Shown here: one piece after another, positions 57,262 to 64,000 of the stretch
How positions within the stretch are numbered: position 1 is the stretch's first letter
Layout of the letters: each line of letters begins with the position of its first letter
From: Tolumonas osonensis
GTDB taxonomy: Bacteria; Pseudomonadota; Gammaproteobacteria; Enterobacterales; Aeromonadaceae
Length of the DNA stretch: 64,000 nt
Assembly: GCF_014202415.1 (NCBI RefSeq)
Contig: NZ_JACHGR010000001.1
Location: 1-64,000 of the forward strand
Direction: 5' to 3'
Notes under the pieces: generated by a model
The model's input: the letters and a program-made list of their open reading frames with translations, nothing else
The model's database searches: none
Told to the model about the DNA's origin: nothing
Program-made: the position numbers and the translations under genes

Positions 57262-58812
57262 TTATTCTGTTTGCTGACGGGTCAGCCAGACCGACTCGAT
57301 ACGGTGAGCCCGGATTTCGGTCACTGTAATCTGCCAGCCTTCATAATCGATCACTTCATCCATGGTAGGTAGCCGTTGCAACCACTCCAGCAACCACCCC
57401 GCCAACGTATGATAATGTTCCGTAGAAGCAGCCGGGAAACCCAGTTCCCGCTGCAAATCACTCAGCAGCATATCGCCGCTGACGCGGAAACTGCCTGGTG
57501 CCAGCATAACAAGTTCCGACTCTTCCTCACCGGTCTCCGGTAGTTTACCGGCAATTTCTTCCATGATATCGCGGATAGAAACCAGACCTTCAAAGTTGCC
57601 GAATTCGTCCACCACAAAAGCCAGATAGTTTTTCGCCCGACGGAATTGTTCCAGTGCATTCAGCACCGAGATGGTTTCCGGTAAACACAAGGCAGGCTGG
57701 ATCAGTGAATCGATCCGTAAACTCTTATCCTCCAGCAATTGCGCCAGGACATCACGCTTGCGGATAATTCCCAGTGGCGCATCCCGGTTATTGTCACGGG
57801 TCACGACCAGCCGCGAATGCGGCGTTTGCGCGAGCAGTTGCAAAATGTCCTGTTGCGGCGCCGTCAGATCCAACATTTCAATATCACGGCGCACGGTCAT
57901 CACCGCCCGGATCGGCAACGATGAAAGTTGCAATACCCGCGACACCATGTCTTTTTCTTCCTCACTGAAGATCTCTTCGCGCGGTTCGGAAAGACGGGAT
58001 GTCTCTTCATGATGAGGTTGAGTTTCGGGTTTGACACCCAGCAGACTCATCACCATCTCCGCGGTACGTTCACGGCGGCGGAGCTTGCCTTTAAACAGTT
58101 TTTCCTGATTGGCGCGGGCCAGCTGGTTAAAAAACTCGATCAGGATAGAGAAACCGATCGCGGCATAGAGATAACCTTTCGGCACATGGAATCCCAGGCC
58201 ATCCGCCATCAGACTGAAACCAATCATCAGCAGGAAACCCAGGCAGAGGATCACCAGCGTCGGATGACGGTTAATGAACAATGTCAGCGGTTTGCTCGCC
58301 CACATCATGATGACAATAGCGATAGTCACCGCAATCATCATGATCGCCAGATGATCGGACATACCAACCGCCGTGATCACCGCATCCAGAGAGAATACAG
58401 CATCCAGCACGACAATCTGTGCCACCACGACCCAGAAACCCAGATAGACTTTCTTCTGTTCATCACTGTGCAATACACCTTCTATCCGGCCATGTAACTC
58501 CCGGGTCGCCTTGAATAACAGAAAGAATCCGCCCAGCAGCAGGATCAGATCCCGTCCTGACAGGGGCAATGACCAGATTGTGAACAGTGGCTGGGTGAAG
58601 GTAACCAGATGCGACAGACTGGCCAGCAGGCCAAAACGCATCAGCAGCGCCAGCGCCAGACCGTAATAACGGGCGCGATCACGTTGTTCCGGCGGCAGTT
58701 TTTCCGCCAGAATGGCGATAAAAAGCAGGTTGTCGATACCGAGAACAATCTCCAGTACGACCAGCGTTAATAAACCCAGCCATGCCGTGGGATCAATCAT
58801 CCACTCAAACAT
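57262..58812 (-). CDS. yoaE: YoaE-like TerC/CBS-domain membrane protein
   Basis: The 516-residue product has an N-terminal TerC-type membrane domain (about 1-235; conserved acidic helices [10 protein letters not shown] and [11 protein letters not shown]), then a linker, a pair of CBS domains (about 295-420; [14 protein letters not shown]) and a C-terminal CorC/HlyC transporter-associated domain (about 430-510). E. coli YoaE (518) and YegH share this layout. TerC proteins are linked to metal ion handling, manganese in several cases. GGAGGTGA lies right before the ATG. The 274-base upstream gap holds an inverted repeat (AGTCGTCAC / GTGACTACT, about 58947-58966) but no riboswitch I can recognise. 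Confidence 0.88.
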   Translation of the reverse strand: MFEWMIDPTAWLGLLTLVVLEIVLGIDNLLFIAILAEKLPPEQRDRARYYGLALALLMRFGLLASLSHLVTFTQPLFTIWSLPLSGRDLILLLGGFFLLFKATRELHGRIEGVLHSDEQKKVYLGFWVVVAQIVVLDAVFSLDAVITAVGMSDHLAIMMIAVTIAIVIMMWASKPLTLFINRHPTLVILCLGFLLMIGFSLMADGLGFHVPKGYLYAAIGFSILIEFFNQLARANQEKLFKGKLRRRERTAEMVMSLLGVKPETQPHHEETSRLSEPREEIFSEEEKDMVSRVLQLSSLPIRAVMTVRRDIEMLDLTAPQQDILQLLAQTPHSRLVVTRDNNRDAPLGIIRKRDVLAQLLEDKSLRIDSLIQPALCLPETISVLNALEQFRRAKNYLAFVVDEFGNFEGLVSIRDIMEEIAGKLPETGEEESELVMLAPGSFRVSGDMLLSDLQRELGFPAASTEHYHTLAGWLLEWLQRLPTMDEVIDYEGWQITVTEIRAHRIESVWLTRQQTE

Positions 58813-59086
58813 GTCTCACCTCCGGCGAAACAGAGTAAACACTCCGTTTTACAGGGAAATGATGGTGATCGGATAACAATTCAGACCAGACGGCTGAACC
58901 ATCTGAAAAGGATGAGAAAAAACAGGAAAAACAGAAACTAGCTGAATAGTAGTCACGGTGACGACTGCTATCGTCCATACAGGGCCTCATAGGTTAACCA
59001 GACGGCACTAGCGTATTGATAGAAGCGGGTTCGGTCAAGCAGGAGAAGGAGCATCCGCTGCCGGATACTCCAAATTATGCAGTAAA

Positions 59087-60403
59087 TCAGATCATGCTGC
59101 TGAGGATCAGCGTACCAACCAGTCCGCAAATCGCGATCAGCGTTTCCAGAACTGACCAGGATTTGAATGTTTCTGGAATAGAAAGGTTGAAATACTCTTT
59201 GAAAATCCAGAAGCCCGGGTCGTTCACGTGAGAGAAGATCACGCTGCCGGCGCCGGTAGCAATCACCATCAGTTCAGGGCTGACACCGGTCGTTGCAATG
59301 ATTGGCGCAACAATACCGGCAGTAGTCATGGCTGCAACGGTGGCTGAACCCAGTGCCAGACGCAGTGCAGAAGCGACGCCCCATGCCAGTACCAGCGGCG
59401 AAATACCACTACCGTTCATCATGCCTGCAATATATTTATCGACGCCACTATCAACCAGTACCTGTTTGAAAGCACCACCACCCCCAATAACCAGAATGAT
59501 CATGGCAATCGCACTGATCGACTCTGCAATAGTGCCCATCACCTCTTTCATGTCTTTACCGCAGTTCAGACCAAAGGTGAAGATAGCGATTAATACGGAC
59601 AACATGGTCGCAATGACCGGATCACCGAAGAAGCCGGTGTAGTCCAGAATTACCGAATCGGCAGGCAATGTCATTTTAGCGATAGCCTGAATCGCCATCA
59701 GAATAACCGGTACCAGCGCAGTCAACACACTCACACCAAAGCCCGGCATTTCTTCTTCAGTAAACACTTTCGGGTTGTATAAACCGGCAGGAATTGGTTT
59801 ATCGATTTTCTTCAGCATCATCGCAAACAGCGGACCAGAGATGATCACGGTCGGAATCGCCAGGATGATACCGTAGAGCAGGGTTTTACCCATGTCCGCA
59901 CCATAAACGCCAGCGATGGCAGTCGGGCCCGGATGCGGCGGCAGGAAGCCGTGCGTTACCGACAGTGCAGCCGCCATCGGAACACCGATATACAGCAGAG
60001 GAATACGGGCTGATGCCGCAATGGTAAATACCAGCGGGATCATCAGTACGAAACCCACTTCATAGAACAGCGCAAAGCCCACCACGAAACCGGTCAGCAC
60101 GACGGCCCACTGGATTCGTTTCACACCAAACCAGGCAATCAGTGTGGTCGCGATACGCTGTGCACCGCCACAATCAGCCATCAGTTTGCCCAGCATGGCG
60201 CCAAACGCCAGTACCAGTGCCAGACTGCCTAACGTACCACCCACCCCGGCCTTCACGGATGCCATGACTTTGGCAATCGGCATCCCTTCCATCAGTCCGA
60301 CAGCTAATGCCACCAGAATCAGTGACAGAAAACCATTTACTTTAAAACGCAACATCAGCAGAAGCAGCAGCGCCACCCCGATAGCAACAATAATTAACGG
60401 CAT
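59087..60403 (-). CDS. gntT: High-affinity gluconate permease
   Basis: GntT imports gluconate by proton symport. The 438-residue product equals the E. coli GntT length and matches it along nearly its whole sequence, including GFALFYEVGFVLMIPLVF, THGFLPPHPGPTAIAG and SHVNDPGFWIFKEYFNL. It has about 12-14 membrane segments. AGGAG lies 8 bases before the ATG at 60403. It is divergent from gntK, with CRP and GntR sites between them. A small open frame in its leader runs into its start. Confidence 0.94.
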   Translation of the reverse strand: MPLIIVAIGVALLLLLMLRFKVNGFLSLILVALAVGLMEGMPIAKVMASVKAGVGGTLGSLALVLAFGAMLGKLMADCGGAQRIATTLIAWFGVKRIQWAVVLTGFVVGFALFYEVGFVLMIPLVFTIAASARIPLLYIGVPMAAALSVTHGFLPPHPGPTAIAGVYGADMGKTLLYGIILAIPTVIISGPLFAMMLKKIDKPIPAGLYNPKVFTEEEMPGFGVSVLTALVPVILMAIQAIAKMTLPADSVILDYTGFFGDPVIATMLSVLIAIFTFGLNCGKDMKEVMGTIAESISAIAMIILVIGGGGAFKQVLVDSGVDKYIAGMMNGSGISPLVLAWGVASALRLALGSATVAAMTTAGIVAPIIATTGVSPELMVIATGAGSVIFSHVNDPGFWIFKEYFNLSIPETFKSWSVLETLIAICGLVGTLILSSMI

Positions 60404-60501
60404 GATTGAACTCCTGTAAACGCGCTGAATACACACACTGAAAATGAGCTCAGAATGCATGGCGGCGGCGATATTGGCATAATGACGGTGGTTGCAAACA
60501 T
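60394..60501 (-). CDS. Possible 35-codon leader frame of gntT
   Basis: An ATG at 60501, preceded by AAGAGAGA at a 5-base spacing, opens a 35-codon frame that stops at 60394, ten bases inside gntT. The product (MFATTVIMPISPPPCILSS...) is hydrophobic and Ser/Pro-rich and matches no family I know. The overlap would permit translational coupling or control of gntT. Codon pattern alone does not prove it is translated. Confidence 0.3.
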   Translation of the reverse strand: MFATTVIMPISPPPCILSSFSVCVFSAFTGVQSCR

Positions 60502-60535
60502 AGTTGTCTCTCTTATTGGTGATGGTTCAGATTGA

Positions 60536-60557
60536 ATTTGTGGCGCGCTTCACAAAT
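60536..60557. promoter_or_regulatory. CRP-cAMP site of the gnt regulon
   Basis: TGTGG-CGCGCT-TCACA with A/T-rich flanks matches the CRP consensus at nine of ten core bases. It lies in the gntT/gntK gap next to the GntR operators. Confidence 0.75.
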
Positions 60558-60562
60558 ATCCT

Positions 60563-60576
60563 TGTTACCGGTAACA
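60563..60576. promoter_or_regulatory. GntR operator, left site
   Basis: TGTTACCGGTAACA is a perfect palindrome of the GntR operator type (E. coli sites resemble ATGTTACC-GTAACAT). A possible gntK promoter, TTGTTA (60562-60567) and TAACAT (60586-60591), spans both operators. Confidence 0.9.
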
Positions 60577-60590
60577 TGATACCGGTAACA
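60577..60590. promoter_or_regulatory. GntR operator, right site
   Basis: TGATACCGGTAACA directly follows the left site with a 14-bp centre-to-centre distance, so two repressor dimers would sit side by side on nearly adjacent turns. Confidence 0.88.
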
Positions 60591-60648
60591 TGCTAAGGTA
60601 CAACCATCATCCACCGGCAATTATCAAATTTGAGACTGAGGTCAAATT

Positions 60649-61173
60649 ATGACAGGACATAGCATTATCCTGATGGGAGTATCTGGTTGCGGTAAATCTT
60701 CTGTAGGTGCCGCACTGAGTAGAGCTTTAAACGCGAAGTTTATTGATGGTGACGATCTGCATCCCCGGGCCAACATACAGAAAATGGCTAGCGGCTCACC
60801 ACTGAATGATGATGACCGGGCGCCATGGCTGGAACGCCTTAGTGATGCGGCTTATAGCCTGTGCCACAAAAACGAAACCGGCATCATTGTCTGTTCTGCG
60901 CTGAAACGCCGTTACCGGGATCGTCTGCGGGAAGGGAATCCGACCATGCGCTTTATTTATCTGCATGGCAGCTATGAATTAATCGAAGCCCGCATGAAAG
61001 CCCGGGCAGGTCATTTCATGCCGACCGGTTTACTGAAAAGCCAGTTCGAAGCCCTGGAAGTACCGGGAGAAGAAGAACCGGATGTTTTACACGTCAGTAT
61101 TGACGGTGATTTAAATACGGTGGTCAACCGATGTGTAGCCGCATTACAGGGGGAAACAACATGCACTCAGTGA
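60649..61173 (+). CDS. gntK: Gluconokinase
   Basis: GntK phosphorylates gluconate to 6-phosphogluconate. The 174-residue product (175 in E. coli) has the P-loop GVSGCGKSS near 11-19, the FIDGDDLHP block and the CSALKRRYRDRLR segment typical of thermoresistant-type gluconokinases. GAGG lies 7 bases before the ATG. It overlaps edd by 13 bases, so the two are probably translated together, which links gluconate phosphorylation directly to the Entner-Doudoroff enzymes. Confidence 0.95.
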   Translation: MTGHSIILMGVSGCGKSSVGAALSRALNAKFIDGDDLHPRANIQKMASGSPLNDDDRAPWLERLSDAAYSLCHKNETGIIVCSALKRRYRDRLREGNPTMRFIYLHGSYELIEARMKARAGHFMPTGLLKSQFEALEVPGEEEPDVLHVSIDGDLNTVVNRCVAALQGETTCTQ

Positions 61174-62966
61174 TTCAACAGGTAACTGACCGTATTCGTG
61201 AACGCAGTGCCGCACTGCGTACGGATTATGTCGCACGGATGCAGGCACAGGCGGCAGCCGGACGCCCTCGCGGCACGCTGGCTTGCGGCAACCTGGCACA
61301 TGTGCTGGCCGCTTGCCCGCATTCCCAGAAAAACACCCTGATGGACATGACCCGCGTCAACGTCGCTATCGTTACTGCTTACAACGATATGCTGAGTGCC
61401 CATCAGCCTTATCAGCAATATCCTGATCAAATCAAAGCCGTGCTGGCGGCAGAAGGTCATAGTGCTCAAGTTGCCGGTGGTGTTCCAGCCATGTGTGATG
61501 GTGTCACACAGGGTCAGGCAGGCATGGATCTGTCGCTGTTTTCCCGTGATGTGATTGCCCAGGCCACTGCCGTATCACTGAGCCACAATGCGTTTGATGC
61601 CACCCTGTTGCTGGGGATCTGCGACAAAATCGCACCGGGTCAGCTGATTGGCGCACTTTCTTTCGGTCATCTGCCGGCGGCGTTCGTACCCGCTGGTCCG
61701 ATGAGCACCGGCATCAGTAACGATGAAAAAGTCCGTATCCGTCAGAAATATGCCGCCGGCGAACTCGACAAAACCGCATTGCAGGAGATGGAGAACCAGG
61801 CCTATCACAGTCCGGGAACCTGTACTTTCTACGGTACGGCCAACACCAACCAGCTAGTGTTTGAAGCCATGGGGCTGATGCTGCCGGGATCAGCATTTAT
61901 ACCGCCTGATTCAGAACTGCGTCATGCACTGACCGATGAAGTGGCGGCACTGATGCCAACCCTGGTCTCCGGCTCTACCAACTACCGTCCGCTGTATCAG
62001 CTGGTTGATGAAAAATCGCTGGTGAACGGTCTGGTTGCTCTGCTGGCATCCGGTGGTAGTACCAACCATACCATGCATATGGTGGCGGTTGCCCGGGCAG
62101 CCGGTATCATCCTGACCTGGGACGACTTCCGCGATCTGTCTGATGTGGTTCCTCTGTTGGCCAAAGTGTATCCGAACGGTCCGGCCGATATTAATGCCTT
62201 CCATCAGGCAGGTGGCGTACCGCTGCTGCTGCGTGGTCTGGCCAGTCGTGGCATGCTGCATATGGATGCCACCCCACTGACCGGCAATATGCAGGATTAC
62301 CTGCAGCATCCGTCGCTGGATAACAGCAAGCTGTGCTGGACACCTGTCACCCAGAGTCAGGATCCAGCTGTGTTATCGGATGACGAACAGGTATTCAGCG
62401 CCACCGGTGGTCTGAAAGTACTGTCCGGTAATCTGGGGCGCTGTGTTATCAAGGTCAGCGCGGTTGCCAAAGAGCACCACTATATCGAGGCAGAGGCTGT
62501 CATCTTTGATTCCCAGCATGATGTGGAAAAAGCCTACAAAGCTGGTGAGCTGAACCGGGACGCCATCATCGTGGTTCGTTTCAACGGGCCGGCCGCCAAC
62601 GGGATGCCGGAACTGCACAAACTGATGCCAATACTGGGCAACTTGCAGAAAGCCGGTCACAAAGTGGCACTGGTTACCGATGGCCGTTTGTCGGGGGCTT
62701 CCGGCAAAATTCCTGCCGCCATTCACGTGACGCCGGAAGCGGCAAAAGGTGGTCCACTCGCACAACTGCAAACCGGTGATCGCATCCGTCTGGATGCAAC
62801 CAGCGGTACCCTGCATGTACTGGACGATATCCGGCAGCGTCCTCTGGCACAAAGCGATCTGAAATCACAGCATTTTGGTCTGGGACGAGAACTGTTTGGC
62901 GCTTTCCGCCATATCGTCACCAGCGCAGAACAAGGTGCTTCTATTTTATTCTCTGATAACGATTGA
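61161..62966 (+). CDS. edd: Phosphogluconate dehydratase
   Basis: Edd dehydrates 6-phosphogluconate to KDPG and is a [4Fe-4S] enzyme of the IlvD/Edd family. The 601-residue product (603 in E. coli) has the cluster cysteine blocks VPAMCDGVTQG and LLGICDKIAPGQL, and SPGTCTFYGTANTNQ, then GRLSGASGKIPAAIH near the C-terminus. The ATG at 61161 has AGGGGGA upstream and lies within the end of gntK. It is followed by eda after 13 bases. Confidence 0.96.
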   Translation: MHSVIQQVTDRIRERSAALRTDYVARMQAQAAAGRPRGTLACGNLAHVLAACPHSQKNTLMDMTRVNVAIVTAYNDMLSAHQPYQQYPDQIKAVLAAEGHSAQVAGGVPAMCDGVTQGQAGMDLSLFSRDVIAQATAVSLSHNAFDATLLLGICDKIAPGQLIGALSFGHLPAAFVPAGPMSTGISNDEKVRIRQKYAAGELDKTALQEMENQAYHSPGTCTFYGTANTNQLVFEAMGLMLPGSAFIPPDSELRHALTDEVAALMPTLVSGSTNYRPLYQLVDEKSLVNGLVALLASGGSTNHTMHMVAVARAAGIILTWDDFRDLSDVVPLLAKVYPNGPADINAFHQAGGVPLLLRGLASRGMLHMDATPLTGNMQDYLQHPSLDNSKLCWTPVTQSQDPAVLSDDEQVFSATGGLKVLSGNLGRCVIKVSAVAKEHHYIEAEAVIFDSQHDVEKAYKAGELNRDAIIVVRFNGPAANGMPELHKLMPILGNLQKAGHKVALVTDGRLSGASGKIPAAIHVTPEAAKGGPLAQLQTGDRIRLDATSGTLHVLDDIRQRPLAQSDLKSQHFGLGRELFGAFRHIVTSAEQGASILFSDND

Positions 62967-62979
62967 TAAGGATTACAAC

Positions 62980-63627
62980 ATGAACTGGACTTTGTCTCCT
63001 GCGACTGTTTTTGCAACCTCACCGGTAGTACCTGTGATGGTGATCGATAAAGTGGAAGACGCCGTGCCGATGGCAAAAGCACTGGCGGCTGGCGGTATTA
63101 CCGTGTTTGAAATCACGCTACGTACCCCTGCCGCACTGGATGCGATTCGCGCCATTCGTGACGCGATGCCGGATGCGCTGGTCGGTGCCGGCACCGTGCT
63201 GAATCCGGAACAATATGATCAGGCGGTTGCTGCAGGCGCACAATTCATCATCTCTCCGGGCTTTACCGACAAACTGCTGGCTCACGCCGCCGCGAATGCC
63301 GTGCCATTGATCCCAGGCGTGAGCACGCCATCAGAAATCATGACCGCACTGGACCTGGGTTACACTCATCTGAAATTCTTCCCGGCAGAAGCAAACGGCG
63401 GCGCCCCTGCGTTGGCTGCAATTTCCGCTCCGTTGCCGCAGATCAAATTCTGTCCGACTGGTGGTGTCAGTCCGAAAAACGTTGCAGCCTATCTGGCACT
63501 GAAATGTGTCGCGACGGTAGGTGGTTCGTGGATGATCCCGGCTGACAAAGTCAAAGCCGGCGCATGGGATGAAATTACCAAGCTGTCCGCCGAAGCAGTC
63601 GCGCTGATTGATAGTTTAAAAAAATAG
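62980..63627 (+). CDS. eda: KDPG/KHG aldolase
   Basis: Eda splits KDPG into pyruvate and glyceraldehyde 3-phosphate. The 215-residue product (213 in E. coli) is a class I aldolase: the Schiff-base lysine is in HLKFFPAEA (near 136), and the catalytic glutamate in VFEITLRT (near 48). The phosphate-binding CPTGGVS loop is intact. AAGGA lies 7 bases before the ATG at 62980; the longer frame starting inside edd is rejected. A structured repeat follows the gene. Confidence 0.96.
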   Translation: MNWTLSPATVFATSPVVPVMVIDKVEDAVPMAKALAAGGITVFEITLRTPAALDAIRAIRDAMPDALVGAGTVLNPEQYDQAVAAGAQFIISPGFTDKLLAHAAANAVPLIPGVSTPSEIMTALDLGYTHLKFFPAEANGGAPALAAISAPLPQIKFCPTGGVSPKNVAAYLALKCVATVGGSWMIPADKVKAGAWDEITKLSAEAVALIDSLKK

Positions 63628-63642
63628 GTTACCAGGCAAGGA

Positions 63643-63734
63643 CTGGTAATAAATAAGCAGACCGTCGGCGGCAAGGATGCCGCCGCTCGAGCGTCCATGG
63701 ATGGATTAACAGCGAGTCTGCGTTTTATTACCAG
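63643..63734. repeat. Structured intergenic repeat, copy B (eda/gntR)
   Basis: Outer arms CTGGTAATAAA (63643-63653) and TTTATTACCAG (63724-63734) pair perfectly, as do GCAGAC (63657-63662) and GTCTGC (63716-63721). Inside is a perfect hairpin CGGCGGC-AAGGAT-GCCGCCG (63666-63685), then CCATGGATGG (63695-63704), then ATTAACAGCG. The inner part matches copy A at 42075-42181; the outer arms do not. It lies between converging eda and gntR. Confidence 0.85.
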
Positions 63735-63752
63735 TTCATGCCCGCTAAGGAA

Positions 63753-64000
63753 TCAGATACTCTGCCCTGCCGACAGATCAAAACCTAAATCAATGATCGG
63801 GTCTGTTAATTCAGCACCATTAATCCGGGCTAATAACTGCTCAGCCGCGATCCGGCCGATCGCTTCACGCGGCGTGATCACACTCGCCAGTTTCGGCACC
63901 ATGGCCTGTCCGATGTCATGACCGTGGAAGCCCGCAATACCTATTTCCTCCGGAATGGCAATGCCCTGACGCTGACACTCGAAAATGGCGCCAACGGCCA
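63753..64000 (-). CDS. gntR: GntR, gluconate repressor (C-terminal part; gene continues past the window)
   Basis: Only the last 82 codons are in the window; the start lies beyond position 64000. The translated tail has the LacI-family effector-domain ending of enteric GntR: AVGAIFECQRQG, then IPEEIGIAGFHGHDIGQ, then LASVITPREAIGRIAAEQLL. The neighbouring gnt genes and the tandem operators at 60563-60590 support the name. It converges on eda. The part seen has no damage. Confidence 0.88.
   Translation of the reverse strand, partial: AVGAIFECQRQGIAIPEEIGIAGFHGHDIGQAMVPKLASVITPREAIGRIAAEQLLARINGAELTDPIIDLGFDLSAGQSI

Noticed and set aside
58813-59086. A manganese (yybP-ykoY) riboswitch before the TerC/CBS gene
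   Set aside because: TerC genes often have one, but the conserved loop sequences of that riboswitch could not be found on the minus strand here.

Overview
The window looks like chromosomal DNA from a gammaproteobacterium close to, but probably outside, the Enterobacterales. Many blocks keep Escherichia coli gene order: cydDC, rcsF-trmO-proS, hemA-prfA-prmC-sirB1-kdsA, lolB-ispE-prs, proBA, yajQ/panE-yajL, hrpB-mrcB, cmoAB and gntT/gntK-edd-eda-gntR. They are joined in a different order, and sirB2 is absent. Base composition is moderate and even. I see no insertion sequence, phage gene, CRISPR array or tRNA. An Aeromonadales member such as Tolumonas is my best guess; this rests on gene content and order, not on a search.

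Layout. 1-260: the leader and tandem promoters of an rRNA operon that runs leftward out of the window. 0.4-8 kb: the cytochrome bd assembly exporter cydDC, then rcsF, trmO, a small lipoprotein, the PHP phosphatase ycdX (reverse) and proS. 8-14.5 kb (reverse): tilS, then a hemA-to-kdsA cluster joining tetrapyrrole, translation termination and Kdo synthesis. 14.5-17.2 kb: a palindromic repeat, then lolB-ispE-prs. 17.2-19 kb (reverse): the ABC exporter yadGH. 19-23.3 kb: a sucrose operon scrA-scrB-scrR with a readable control region (CRP site, two operators, long structured leader). 23.3-28.4 kb (reverse): hpt, proBA, frsA, gpt. 28.4-36 kb: a 5'-nucleotidase, a small membrane protein, pepD, SOS-controlled dinB, an aldo-keto reductase, apbE and bolA. 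36-42 kb: rlmG-yajG-ppiA, ampG, yajQ, panE-yajL. 42-50 kb: mrcB, hrpB, gstA, a YeiE-like regulator and ubiF. 50-55.4 kb: cmoAB, then three genes encoding an exported retropepsin-like protein, a transglutaminase-like/7TM membrane protein and an ATP-grasp ligase-like protein. 55.4-58.8 kb (reverse): a GT-C glycosyltransferase and a TerC/CBS protein. 59-64 kb: the gluconate and Entner-Doudoroff regulon with tandem GntR operators.

The parts work together in several places. Sucrose enters by ScrA and is split by ScrB under ScrR and probably CRP. Gluconate enters by GntT, is phosphorylated by GntK and is broken down by Edd and Eda under GntR, whose gene closes the window. Hpt and Gpt salvage purines using PRPP made by Prs. 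LolB, RcsF, MrcB, AmpG and the 51.8-55.4 kb cluster all concern the envelope.

The least explained parts are that three-gene envelope cluster, two copies of a structured repeat that both lie between converging genes, the 320-nt hairpin-rich scrA leader, and a possible 35-codon frame that runs into the gntT start.
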